A stretch of 64,000 nt of DNA, taken from Symbiodinium kawagutii. Its lineage: Eukaryota; Sar; Dinophyceae; Suessiales; Symbiodiniaceae. Position 1 is the first letter of the stretch. Each line of letters starts with the position of its first letter. A model generated the notes under the pieces. It saw only the letters and a program-made list of their open reading frames with translations, had not been told where the DNA came from and made no database searches. The stretch is taken from assembly GCA_009767595.1 (NCBI GenBank), contig VSDK01002217.1:314685-378684 (forward strand), written 5' to 3'. This document shows positions 31,883-43,833 of the stretch, piece after piece. The position numbers were made by a program, and so were the translations under genes.

Positions 31883-33369
31883 GTGTATGCGTGTGCATAT
31901 ACCATGTTGTGAAACATAGACACATAAGATGAAACTATATGTATATACATGTTGATGTGTATGTGGTGGTATACTGATATTTACTGTATATACATATTTA
32001 TGTGCATGCTGTTTTATATCTTTATTTATATAAATATTTATGTGCATGTGGTCGTGAATCATTCTATCCATCTAAGATTATCATCAACCACCTTGATGGT
32101 TGTACGTGCTAGCTAGCAAGAAACGGCCATTCACCATTACTAGCCACTACTGATACTAGCAACTAGAAAGTATAATCATTTTCCTATTCACCATGATTAC
32201 TAGCTATCTATGATTTACCATGCACATCGTAGGTGTTCAACAAGCATCGTCACAGACATATGATAATGGATAGCAAGTAGTATGTAATACTATTGCCAGC
32301 TACTGGTGTAATATTTTTGCCAGGTGATGATATGATAGCATCAGTACAGCCACCCTTTGTTTGCTAGTATCATTGTCATAATATGGTTCAACCATTATTA
32401 AATACATGACATGTCAATTACTAATTAACACCAATTAATGATACCACTAGGTTGGTCTTGAAATGTGACTGGCAGCAGGTAAGAGTTGACAATCTGAATA
32501 TTTCATAATGTTGTTAACATGAGTTTGTTCTTTCCCAAATATCTCTCAGCCAAAAAGATATTTGGCCAAACAGTAAACAACTACCAATAGATATTGCTCA
32601 GTCGATGCTTAATGGCAACCATCACCATTTACCTAGATCAAGATCATAGCCAACAAATAGATATCAACAATACGAGTAATGCTATTAATCATTCGAATAT
32701 TGAGCCTTAGTGAAGCCTTAGAACGATGGATTGGCTATTGGCAATGTCCAGTGATCGATTCATAGTTTACAGCTCCTAGAGCCAGAATCCTGCGACTGTG
32801 ATACATCGTTTATACTAATTGACGATTACTACATGGCACAGTTCGGGATACAGATAATTGTTTAATTGTCAATTGCCAACATTTGACAATGGCCAACTGT
32901 TTGTTTTCATACATCTTTGTTGATTGCTACTACTTCAATCATTCTATTATTGGCAACTGAGTTATAGCTTAGGTTTGTTCACTGAGGAAACAAGAGGCGG
33001 ATGGTAGGTATAACGAGCTGGTTTAGTGGCGAATCGTGACGATTTTTAGTCACCAGTATGAAGCAATGCTACGACGAGTAATCATGACTGCAATGATACT
33101 CATCTTGAAGCTTTTAGGAAAATGGTGCTCCAAAGTGACTATACAAACGGATAAATCACCACTAATCGCCAGTGTTAGATATCAATCATTATCAATCACC
33201 ATGATTAACCAATACCACCCGGCCAATAGGAGGTATCGCAGGGTGGATATGGTGCTTGTTCCTTAATCCCACTTTGTCAAATGATCAATCAACTCAATGG
33301 TTAACCCATGATCACTTGGCTTATCATAACCACAGTTGAGCGGCTTAAGCCTATGATATCCAGTGGCTT
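31883..33369. other. No gene seen; TA-rich simple repeat then mixed sequence
   Basis: 31885-32055 is rich in TGTATATACATATTTA-type words; 32056-33369 is AT-rich without splice-bounded coding blocks. Confidence 0.45.
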
Positions 33370-33379
33370 NNNNNNNNNN
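33370..33379. other. Assembly gap (10 N)
   Basis: Ten N, directly before a GC-rich block; the local join is uncertain. Confidence 0.98.
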
Positions 33380-33419
33380 TCCCGGGGCCTCCCCCGCCAT
33401 AATCGAGTGGCTTCACCAA

Positions 33420-33559
33420 CCTTAGGACCAACCTGTAGCTGGGTCCACCTCACCCCACCGGACCCGTGTCGGCCCATGGCGTGCCGCTGGAGCGTGGCGG
33501 TGCTGCAGCTGGTGGCCGGTGCTGGGCAGCGGAGTGCCTTGGCTCGTGCAGCAGCGTAG
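33420..33559 (+). CDS. GC-rich exon-like block related to the one at 42517
   Basis: After CCTGTAG one plus frame reads LTPPDPCRPMACRWSVAVLQ then LVAGAGQRSALARAAA and TAG. It shares the string CCATGG(C/T)GTGCCGC and GTGCTGCAGCTGG with 42517-42596, and in this frame both give V-L-Q-L. An alternative frame (VSAHGVPLERGGAAAGG) is open as well. Confidence 0.35.
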
Positions 33560-33574
33560 CACTTGGTTCAGAAT

Positions 33575-33950
33575 TGACTGCTAGGATTATTAGATATTAT
33601 TAGTAAAAAAACTGTAAGGTTATAGTAAAACTATATGGGATTATAGTAAACTATATATCTTCAACTTAGTAAACTATATGGCTATAGTAGAACTATAAGG
33701 ATTATTTCAAGACAACTGTTACCTGTTACGTATGTTCGATACTTTAGTACAACTGTTACGTATACTAGAACCTTAAAGTTTTTACTATAACCATATAGTT
33801 ATAACATTAATGTAGTTTTACTAGCACGTAGTATCTATATTGCTGTATGGTTATAATACGTTAAAGAGTTTTGGTCAGTATATCTATAACAACTAACAGT
33901 ATACTTATGATATTAGCATACTAGAAATTACGTGAATGTAGTTATACCTG
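33575..33950. repeat. AT-rich direct and inverted repeat block
   Basis: Repeats of AGTAAACTATAT/CTATAGTAGAACTATAAGG and their inverse (CTATAACCATATAGTTATAA). No coding content. Confidence 0.6.
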
Positions 33951-34264
33951 TTTTTTGATTCGATTGAATGATTATCAATGGTCATGATAATGGTTGGGGT
34001 CAATGGTTAGTTCTGATGGTTTGTGGACGTATCCTTTCCTTGGCTATTATTTGGTTTAATTGCTGACAATGATTCTAGTTGTAGTGTTAGAATGGCTCCT
34101 GTGCTGTGCCCCAAATTGGCGCTCCTACCTTGTTGGTTGCGTGGTTTCGATAGTTGGCTGGGAACATTTTCGGCTCCCAAGTTCCGAGAACATCCAAGAG
34201 GTTGAAAAATGATTCACCATTTAAAAAAGAAAACGCGGACTTTCAGTCTATGTCAGGATTAGCC

Positions 34265-34367
34265 AGTACTGAAATGATGGTACCCCAAATCATCAAATAT
34301 GAAACCATTTGTAGTACTAAATCATCCATTTTTTCAGGTTGCCAATTTGAAGAAACCAGCGTATGAC
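34265..34367. mobile_element. Diverged family-1 palindromic element
   Basis: ATGGTACCCCAAATCATC on the left and a right arm ending GAAGAAACCAGCG. Weakly preserved. Confidence 0.35.
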
Positions 34368-35166
34368 TATTGGTTGGTACATGCTCCAACCGGGTATCAT
34401 TACTTACTAACACAGATATGCAATTGACCATGGGTTAACCATTATGATAAGGGTCAGAAGAGTCATGCATCATGGGCCATGGGTCAAATGACCATCAAGT
34501 CAGGGCCATGTTCTGGCCGTTGCCATCCATGGCAACGATTTCATCAGTCATTGTAGTATGATTCATGGTATGGTGATTGGAAACATTACTGTGCAAGTGC
34601 CATTGATCAAGATATCATCATTGGTCAATCACCATGTTCAATTGTAAACGTTTTATTGAACCATATTATAAATACAACCGTTCAAATAATTTCAACTATA
34701 TTTCGAAACCATACTGCTAACCATGGAGTGCAATTGTTTGAATACACGCAATCCAACTGATAGCACACCATATTTTCAAACTTTTTATTGCACATATTTG
34801 AATCATATAGCTTATAGATGTGAGTGATGAGTATTGTTTTGCATAATATCAAATTGCTAGCACTAAGATATCTCTAACCATGGTCTTTTAGAACAAGCTA
34901 CTATAGCAACAATTCGGGGCCAACGTTACAACTGGCCAATGAACAACTTAGTGCAATGATTAACTAGACCTACTGGTACCATTTGCAGTCACTTTGCTGC
35001 TTATCAATATCAACTGATGAGTAACTATGTTCAGTTCCTTGTCACCCTACCTTGATCAGTTAACATGAAAAACTGATAGGTAACCAGAGTCAGTTACCTG
35101 TATTGAACTCAGCCTGTAGTGGTCCGGGGAGTTGCTTATCGATCCCTGGTTCAGGGCCCCCGGCAG

Positions 35167-35253
35167 CTGCGGCGCCACGGCAGCTGCAGAGCATCAATCT
35201 CAGCCAGGTGGAGCAGTTCGGGATGATCACCTGGAGCCTGGTGAACGGTTGAA
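35167..35253 (+). other. GC-rich exon-like module, copy A1
   Basis: Reads PRQLQSINLSQVEQFGMITW on the plus strand; homologous to the module at 56215-56350 (LQSIDPNEVEQFGMMTR). No consistent splice sites across copies. Confidence 0.4.
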
Positions 35254-35611
35254 ATGATTTGATGATATTTGATGTTTTATCTGATGATTCTGATGATGGT
35301 CAAAATCTCCACCTGATCATATGACTGATGATTAATGAAACATGTTGAAATGATGATTTATAATGGTTCATGAGATGGTTAAATACTGATGATTGCTGGT
35401 TAGATGATGGTTAATGGTGATGGCGAAGTCTGATTGTCAAGTGATGCTTGAAATGATGTTTGAACTGCTGATGGTGAACACATTCATGCTTAGGTTGAAA
35501 TGATGTTTTAACTGATGTTTCACTTGTGCATTGTTAAAATCTGATGGTTCATACCAGACGTCATCATGGTTGAAGGGGTACTGCCATGCTCGTTGGTTGG
35601 AAGTATAGCGC

Positions 35612-35695
35612 GTGCAGAGCAACGATCCAGACCTGCCAGGTGGAGCTGCCAGGGGTGGAGGGAGTTCCAGGGAAGGTTTGCAGCTGTGACGGTTG
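35612..35695. other. GC-rich exon-like module, copy A2
   Basis: Shares CTGCCAGGTGGAGCTGCCAG and GAGGGAGTTCCAGGG with copies upstream of units B and C. Open on both strands (minus reading PSQLQTFPGTPSTPGSSTWQ). Confidence 0.35.
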
Positions 35696-36419
35696 AGGTT
35701 GGATTATGATTGTCCAGCACAGCTTCTTAACCATTATGGCTGAGGTCATAGTTAGTAGTTGGTTATGAACAGTGAATATATGGTTAGTTGAGGTTTGATT
35801 GATGGTAGGTAACTATTTTGAATCAACTGGTAACTATTGATTATAGTCAATATTTTGGTTCAGGAATAGCCAGTAGTTGGTCAACAACCGTTAATAGATG
35901 GTTTCTAGATGGTTAATTCAGGCTTGATGGATGGTCACTGAATGGTGGATGAATGTGCATTTGATGCTTACTGGTTCCCCGGTGAAATGATGATTGATCG
36001 ATCGTGATGATAAACAGATGGTGATTAATTGCGATGGTTGCTGATTCCAAAGTGAAGGATTGTTTTTACTGATTTAATCGTGATGCGCCATCACTTTTGT
36101 AAATGATGGTTTGGATGATGGTCAATTGATGGTTCACAAGCTGGTAAATGATGATTGACACCAATGATCTTGTAGCGAATAGCTGATTGATGTATAGTTT
36201 AATTGATGGTGTATTTGCGATACATTGCAAGCCAGCTCATGATAATCATCAACTGACATTGATAGAATGGCAATACTGATGGTAGGCATTGATGGTCAGT
36301 TTGTAAGCTGGTATGCCTAAAAGTATTCTATTGCATGGTGATGGTTACCTTTTCGTTTCTGTATGAACCAATGGCGATGGTTGGTAAGATGGTTTGATAG
36401 TACTCACGACCACTGTGTG

Positions 36420-36992
36420 ACTTGAAGAAATCCGGGGCAGGTTGTAGTGCCACCTCTGACGAAATTACAGTATATCCTTACATAGTTTGTTTTCAGCGTG
36501 GTTTTGCCTCGACATATTCTTGGGGCTGAGGAAACATTGATTCTCGGCCTCGGTGACAACCACCTGACAGTCACTGACAGGTGTAGTTCGTTTTGGCACT
36601 TTAGCTTCTGAGAAGCTGGTCGGATCCCCCCAGCTGCTCCGTGCTCTCACATGATGCAGTTTCAGGTGGGTAAGAATGGAAGACCTCAACATTCACCAGT
36701 GTCAGAGTGCCATCCTCGGTTTGTGGAGGCTTGTGAAGTGTGCGGATTCGAATTCTGCAAGATCAGCTCGGGTAGAGACATGAAACACACCAAGTCATTG
36801 CCACTTTCGTTGGTCAGACTTCAACTCTCAAACACCCAAAGGAGATGTGAACACCAGTGAGTCACTGTGGGTGGCTGTGACACACAGCTGGAGGCTGCAA
36901 GCACATGGTGCACTGCAGTGGGCTCTAAGCAAGACAACCACATTGCGCATTTCTGCATTCACAACTTACAACTATTTGTTTTAACGTGACAG
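36420..36992 (+). promoter_or_regulatory. Unit A leader: conserved 5' region with a splice donor and acceptor
   Basis: This region is conserved in all three units (B 46490-47072, C 57700-58297). A likely leader exon ends at TTTCAG|GTGGGTAAG (36665/36666) and the intron ends at CGTGACAG|G (36992), 327 bp. The reading frames differ between the copies, so it is treated as untranslated. A short frame ending LASEKLVGSPQLLRALT-stop is kept in all copies with a 3-nt in-frame deletion in A: a possible upstream ORF. Confidence 0.45.
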
Positions 36993-37227
36993 GCGTAGAC
37001 TACTCAATCTATCTAACCAGTCTGCACTGCAATTCAAGATTTCCAGTCGTCAATCTGAAGTTTGGATATATCGAAGGACACTTTTTGAAAATTCAGCTCA
37101 CAGTCCTTGAAACATGTTCGCTAAACAGTGGATGTTAAAAATCAATACAGTGGGTATCGCGGTGGTAAGAAAGACAAATCAGGGCACTTCACAATTCGAA
37201 GCGGTCAATTCACGGCAATTCATCGCG

Positions 37228-40200
37228 ATGTCTCCTGAGATCGCCCTGTACGCTGCTGCAATTGCTGCGGCGCTGGTGGGGATCGGATCATTGCTGAAGG
37301 CGCTGAGAGCGAGTCAATCCCAGGGCTATGAGCTGTTTAGTGACTCAGAAGAAGGCACTGGCGACTCAGGAGGCATTGGCGACTCAGAAGAAGGCACTGG
37401 CGACTCAGGAGGCACTGGCACCGAGGATGAGCCACCTGCTCAGCAGACCTTTGTGATACCTTTGGCCTTCAGTGTAATGCTGGTTCTCTACTTTGTGCTC
37501 TTGGCACACGGCAAACCCACCTGGCATATGATCATAAAAGCTGGCGTAGGCATTGGCTACATCTTGTGCCAGATTATGATGGCAGTATGGAGAAAAGGAA
37601 GAACAGGCAGCGACTCAGAAGTACCTTTTGCCCGGGTGCACAGGGACTCAGAAGGCGGCACTGAGGCTGGAAGAACCGTGGCCTCATCGATATTGGCTAT
37701 GTGGATGCTCGGGATGCCGTTTCTGCAATGCCAGTGGTGGCTCTTCGGAGTTTCCACTGCCACCTGCATCGTCAGCTCGGTGGTGCTCCACTATGCGGAT
37801 CTTGGTCAGGACAACCATTACTATGGCCTCGCTGCAAGCCTCATGGCGGCTTGGCTGGCAGCACTGACTGTGGTGAGCACCTGGAGTTGGGTGTCTCTAC
37901 TGCTGATGGCTCCGGGGATGTATGGCTTTTACGGGGTTCCTTTGACGATCAAAGAATTGGAAGCTAAATATCGTACTCGTACCGCTAGAGATCGTCGTCA
38001 TGCGGCGGAGCTTTCGCTCTACCTGATCTGGTCCCTGCCTCTTCCGTTGTTGACCAATGCCAGTTGGCAGCTCTTGGCACCGGTGTTGTTCGCTGGATTC
38101 GGCATGGCAGCTCTGTCATTCATCGTCCCTGTTGTGGACTATTGGTCTCAGGTGAACCTTTGGGCAATTGGGACCGGTTTTGTTATTCGAACGTTGCTGC
38201 CCTTGGCAGTGGTCTGGTGGTCGGGCGAGGTGCCCCAGCTGTTTGAGACTGTGCCTCCATGGATGCTTCGCCTTGCGCCTGTGACCTTTGGAGCAATGTA
38301 CATTTGGATGGAAGTGTGTGTTGACCTGTATGACCTGTATAATCCAGGTGACACGGTATACTTGTTTTCAAAGCCCTATATCAATGCCTTCGGGCAGGCT
38401 GAGATCATGTCAAGAGTCTTAGTCCTTCTAATTCTGCTGGCAACTCCATGGGCCTTGGCCCTTGACACAGCTCAGCTGCAGCAGTGGGGCCAGATACCTG
38501 ACTTCTATTTGCCAGATTATTTGACACTGCAGTTCGGTGAAAACTCAACATGGCAAAACGTTGGAACTTGGCACCTTCCCAACGCAACTTGGCACAGTCC
38601 CAAAGAGTATTTCCTCCACATGACGTGGCCAAGATGGCCCGATTTGGCCAACGCCACCAACTCAATGGCGCGGGCCAAATTTTGGGTTCCCCTGATGGCC
38701 ATCAAGCTGGTTGGAGCAACGGTCTTTGCAATGCTGGTGCTGGGAATACCATGTTTGAAGGACTGATTCTTAGTTTGGACGGCAGTGGCATAACATTTGA
38801 TAAGAGGTTGAAAGAATCCAAAGGAAACATTTGGGGCAGGTCTTGGCAATCTTCTGTTGTAAAATGCTTTAGGACACCTGCTCACTTCGTACAAACATCT
38901 TGCATGATAAAGAGAAAAGCCTATGCCTATGATGGATATCTCAAAATTCAGGACTACTTTCGACCTGCATGTGTTTGTTTCATTCAAATGAATACAGACA
39001 TGTTCATTCCTTTTCCACCTGCGCAAACATGTAGCTGCAGTTTCACACGGGGTGACGGATGGCGTAGCTGCATGTGGCCTTTAATTTTTGACAAAAAACA
39101 TGATTTTGGAGCCATGTGTTGGCCATTCCCTGTGTGCCCTTCATGTTGATTCAGTTGATTCTCGTTTTGTTGGGTTTCGCAGCTGCTTGGGCCCGGACAG
39201 GTACAGATGCAGCAAGATGAACGGGTTGGAGACGACAGACCTCAAAACCAGCTCAAGGATGTGCAACGAACCTCGATCACCATCTGTTTGGTTGTCGCGA
39301 ATCTGGCCTTGTGTACCAAGCTCACCCTGACAGCCAGCATAGCCGGACAACTTACATCACGGGGTATGGTTTGGGAAGGCTTCGATTCAATCCTCACTTG
39401 GGGATTGCTGTGGCTGTTGGCTCAGGCCATGGCCTTGCGGCTGCTGAACTGCGGTGCAGTTTATGCACCCTTTGACGTAGTTCTAAGTACTCTCTTTGTC
39501 TTCCCGTACCTTGGAGATCCGTTTGACACTCTCAAAGATGCCATGCTGGCGTCAGTGGCGATCGAATCGGGTGTGTTTTGGCTTAAATACCTCGGCATTG
39601 CCGGCTTGATTTACCTGTGGGTTCTACATCTTTGCATCCTCCTCCCGGTGAAGAGCTCAAGACTGGAACTGCAGACTTCATATGTACCAGTATTGCTTTT
39701 GAAACCAACTAGGACAGGATCGAAGTTTGCACACAGCATGTGGGTGAAATTGTGCGCTGTGATGTACAAGCAGAGCACGCCCACAAGGCAAAAAGCCATG
39801 CTGGCAGAAGATCTGCCACAGGCATTGTTGGCATGCTTAGTATCCATGTCTACCAAAGGCAGTATGTTTACATTCGTCACCAACATAGCCATACCAGTTG
39901 CGCGTTTGATTTTTGCTGTTTTGTTTCATGATTCGCTAGCTGGGACTGTCAAAGACTGGCTCCTTGAGCAAGCACTAGAAAATGTCTGTTCCGACAGAGT
40001 GGAGGCCAGCAATGAGTTCACGGTAGCTATGTCCAGATTGGTACAAGTTACAGGCAAAGATGACCTTTGGGAGTCGCACTTGTTGCAAGAGGCTAAAGAC
40101 CGAGTCGATCACAAACTCGAACAGGTTGCATCCCTTCCGCGAGAGCTCAAATCGCTTGAAGGAGTAGCCGTTTTCCCAGCATATTTACAGCTGCTGCTTA

Positions 40201-41138
40201 TCCTCACAGGCTTGGAAGAAGGGACCACAGAGTCGCAGAGCAAAGCCTTGGCCCACTTGTTGAAGATGGCTCTGCGGGACCCATCGCTGCAGGGCATTTG
40301 CAGCCAACTGAGCACTGGGTGCCTGCCCAAGCTCACAGGATCAGAAGTCTTGAGATTTGACCACGAAAACATCAGTGACGAAGGTGCCCAACTATTGGCT
40401 GATTCGGTTTCCCACCTGATAGCCATCACCAACCTGTACCTGTACTTTGAGAGGTGTAGCATGAGCAGCGAAGGCTGCAAAGCCATTGCCGCTGCCCTTT
40501 CTAAGTTGACCGACATCCAAGAGCTGGAGGTGGCCTTCTCCGAAAATAACATTGGTGACGAGGGTGCCGAGGCATTGGTTACTTCCATTTCCCACCTGAC
40601 CGCCATCACCAAGTTCAGCCTGTTCTTGTCGAATTGCAACATCACCAGCGAAGGCTGCAAAGCCATTGCCACCGCCCTTGCCAAGTTGACGAACATCCAA
40701 GAGCTGACGCTCGTGTTACGCGAAAATACCTTCGGTGACGCAGGTGCGGAAGCATTGGTTGATGCCATATCCGACCAGACAGCCATCACCAAGTTATTGC
40801 TTGGTTTGTCTGCTTGCGAGATCACACGTGAGGGCTGCAAAGCCATTGCCGCTGGCCTTGCCAAGTTGACGAAAATCCAAGAGCTGAAGCTGTTCTTGGC
40901 CCAAAATACCGTCGGTGACGCAGGCTGCAGAGCCCTGGCCGAGCGCATCCCAGAGCTCCAGGAACTCATCGTACTAAAACTGGACCTCTATGACAACGAC
41001 ATCAGCGAGGTACTGATTCGGGGCTGTGATGGATTTTGTGATTATGAAGTGCCGGCACCCAGCGCGGCCCTGGAAGAAGCGGCGGCGAAGCTGCCACGTC
41101 TCACCGAGAAAGAAATCAAATTTGGCTCTTTCTTTTGA
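37228..41138 (+). CDS. Polytopic membrane protein with C-terminal leucine-rich repeats, copy A
   Basis: Two exons, 37228-38760 (511 codons) and 39201-41138 (645 codons plus stop), joined in phase 0: about 1156 residues. Exon 1 starts MSPEIALYAAAIAAAL and has about 11-12 hydrophobic segments, two acidic Ser/Gly spacers (about residues 41-71 and 124-151) and a loop with three N-x-S/T sites (NSTW, NATW, NATN) before its last helix. Exon 2 adds about four helices, then MLAEDLPQALLA near residue 714, then 8 LRRs of about 29 residues at about 893-1115, alternating NIGDEGAEAL and SEGCKAIA types (RNase-inhibitor-like). E-x-L-P-Q recalls XK-related scramblases, but that is a single motif. The frame is open upstream to 37114; the start is placed at the ATG shared by all copies. 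Function unknown: an LRR-bearing receptor or channel-like protein. Confidence 0.8.
38761..39200 (+). other. Intron of copy A (GA-AG preferred)
   Basis: The exons join as AAG|GACTGA ... GACAG|GTACAG, phase 0 on both sides, 440 bp. The same positions give phase 0 in B (420 bp, GACAGA start) and C (440 bp). A weak GT donor at 38737 (CTG|GTGCTG) would also be in phase but would cut the last helix. In-frame stops occur right after the GA site in A and C. Confidence 0.6.
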
Positions 41139-42230
41139 TTTCAGATGGAAAATGGCACATGCCTGGGATGAACTGGAGAAGGTTTGGAATCATCAGCATC
41201 CCTTGGACACAAGTTCACAGGACTGTTTTTCTGTGATTGCCACAACAATCCAACTCGTTGTAAATTTTCACTGACAGGTCAAATTTCTAAGATTGACTTA
41301 AGATGAAATGCAAATTTCGATTTGGAATGACCTAAAATGTTGTCGAGAGCACCATTTGGCATGATCAACCCATGTGCGATCACAACTCACAAGCTGCCAT
41401 CCACCGCAACCCCACGGCCGCACAAACCAAGGCATGGTGAACATTCCAAAGGCCGGCGGTGATCAAAGCGCTGCTTCCGGTGACCTGGAGTTGCTTTCGG
41501 TGTGGGCAGCCATGGGTTCCAGACCATCATTTCCTTCATGAACGACATTTCGGGATCATCCATGGTCTTTGGTCAAAGCCTTGCTATCCCAGAGAATTGT
41601 GGTAGTATCACATTTTCCGACATTAAACGAACAGAATGATTTTTGGTTGCAATTTTCATTTGCGCATTCTTTGGTGATCAGCGGTCACCATCCACACCCA
41701 AATTTTGTACAATGAAGCCCGGGACAATCAGGTTCAACATTTGCTTTACCATCGCGGATTGGACCAACCATCAAAAAAAAACTTATGTTTGTTTCATCAT
41801 TACCTCTTCTTGCTGGGCAGCCTGAAGGGCGAGGATGTTGCTGCCTGAAAACTCACAAGGTGGCTGGTGGTGTTGAATGGTGATTGCTGGTGAAATTGCG
41901 CCAATCCGTTCAGATACATCCGTAATTTTCTTCTACCGATTGATAAACCATTTGGGGAATGAAATAGTCCTCCAGTGGGCGGTATCACTCTGCAAGTGAA
42001 AGGTTTTGAACCTTGCAATCATATCTTCGAGGATGCAGAAGTACAGGGTTTACACCGCCATATGTTTCGTTTTGTTTGATTCTGGACCCTGTCTGAAGAA
42101 AACTCTCCATGTTTTTTTTTGGTCGCACCTCAATTGTTGGAGCATGTTTTTTCCTCAGTTCTTGAAGATTTCCGGTTCATTGCCTAGCCAGTGGAAGACC
42201 TATCGGTATTGACTAGTTGATTCACTAACG
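41139..42230 (+). other. Conserved 3' flank of unit A
   Basis: Begins TTTCAGATGGAAAATGGCAC and CTGGGATGAACTGGAGAAGG, also found after the stop codons of B (about 50965) and C (about 62740). Similarity continues about 1.1 kb. Probably 3' UTR and duplicated flank; frames are not conserved. Confidence 0.5.
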
Positions 42231-42516
42231 TTGTTGGTGCAAACTTCCTATCGTTGGCGATGCCTTTGGGGTCAGACGATGTGTTGCCACTACCCAGGCA
42301 CAGCCATAATCAACCACCGTACTTAACTAGCTTACTTAACTTATTGTCATTCTCAACCATTACTTGCCATTAGTTATTCCCCAACATGATGAATCATTAA
42401 TTAACGGCCATACTTATGATTTCTTATCGACCATTTTTGACCAATACTAGTAGCCTCATGGTAGAACCGGCGCGTTATTTGTCGAAGCCAACCTGTCACT
42501 GGGGGCGTTCCTGCAG

Positions 42517-43648
42517 GTCGCGCCATGGTGTGCCGCACGCGGGTCTTCGGCGTCTCGGGTGGTGCTGCAGCTGGCGGAGGTGCCCACGGTTCACTGGTGA
42601 GCATTGGGGGCGTATCTGACTGTTTGTGGCAGGTAGTTGGTTCGCAACCTCGCAGTGGACTAAAGTGGTTAATCACCAGCTTACTAATCAATAGTTGCCC
42701 GTTATGTGGTTGATCAACTATGTCATTGATATCTGACTGTTGGCCTGCAGTTGGTTCAGAATAACCAAGCAGTTGATTGAAGTGGTAATCACCAGCTGAC
42801 TAGTGAATAGTTGCCCGTTCAGGGGTTGATCAACTATGTCAGTGGTTTGGTTTGCAGTGGCTCCATTTGTAGTTGATAATGATTGATGCTGGTTGATAAG
42901 AACCATGCTTAACAATAGCCGATGGCCTGGGTTATTAACAAAACAATGCACTAAGAGTAATATGCAACCAACAACAGTAACAAAGCCATCAATTTGGCTC
43001 ATGATTGTCAATGGTTTGCTATCAACACATAGAATCATGATTGTCAATGGTTTGCTATAAAAGCAAATAGAACATTGTATAACATTAATGATTGGTCAAT
43101 GATGGTCAATATTTGTCAGCAACAATGGTGAATAGTTGTCACCCTTTGTTGACATATTTTCAGTTTGGTTGAGGTTTGTTTTCAAGTATCATTAATTATT
43201 CATTGTGTAATTGCTTGATATTGTGTGAATAGATTCGAATCATTCGCAGGTTCAAAAGGCACAAGAACCTGTCGGATTACTCCATTCAATCTAAGGATTC
43301 CATTATGATAAGATTCAACAGATTTCTATCACAGTCATCACCATGGATTTTCCACTTGTCACCTACAACAGTTCCGTTCGGGATTCTTGTCCGGTTGGGA
43401 CCGTAGGTATATTTATTGTGATTGTTTTGATTGTTATGGCTATCCATCATCAACAGTGGATGGCTTATAGACATTGTAATTACACTTGGCTGACGAATCC
43501 CCATTGGTCATGGTTGACCATACCATCCATGCACCAACAGGTCGTTGGCCACTGCCATCGCTCCAACTCAACGGTATGTGGATGCTTCCCCCATGGTCCT
43601 CTTTAAGTTTCGGAAGCCATGGCCGTTACAGGTCACCCTTGGCTCCAG
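42517..43648 (+). CDS. Two phase-matched exons of an unidentified plus-strand gene
   Basis: Exon 42517-42596 (CTGCAG|GTC to CACTG|GTGAGC, 80 nt, phase 0 to 2) and exon 43541-43648 (CCAACAG|G to CTCCAG|GTAAAG, 108 nt, phase 2 to 2). Joined they read SRVVLQLAEVPTVHWSLATA, then IAPTQRYVDASPMVLFKFRK and PWPLQVTLGS. All four boundaries are good and the phase matches. The family is not recognised. They lie between TM-LRR copies A and B, so either a small gene or exon debris carried by the duplication is interleaved with the array. Confidence 0.5.
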
Positions 43649-43820
43649 GTAAAGCTGTGAATGGGGTGTCCATCAGGTAAGAGGATGGACCAAGCTGCCC
43701 CCCACATGTCTGTCTGAGCTTCCCTTGATAAAGGTGGCTTGACTACCCATGCTGTGCTATGTGAAAACAAAATATATCAGACAAGTATAAACACATAAAT
43801 CACTCATAATCAGGTTTTCT

Positions 43821-43833
43821 CTCTCTCTCTCTC
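43821..43833. repeat. (CT)n microsatellite
   Basis: Short CTCTCTCTCTCTC run. Confidence 0.9.

Noticed and set aside
36465..36692. Minus-strand frame in the unit A leader (also 46434-46703, 57669-57854)
   Set aside because: The DNA is conserved among units but the three minus-strand translations do not agree, so it is not a conserved protein.
37114..37227. A longer N-terminus for copy A starting at 37114
   Set aside because: The extra residues are not in B or C and the leader sequences diverge there; the shared MSPEIALY start fits all three.
38550..39149. 199-codon plus frame across the end of exon 1 and the intron (also 60155-60754)
   Set aside because: It overlaps the well-supported exon-1 frame in another phase. 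Its identity between A and C only reflects the identical DNA; B does not keep it.
40109..40969. 286-codon minus frame opposite the LRR exon of copy A
   Set aside because: A shadow of the regular LRR codons; the sense frame has the repeat structure and matches B and C.
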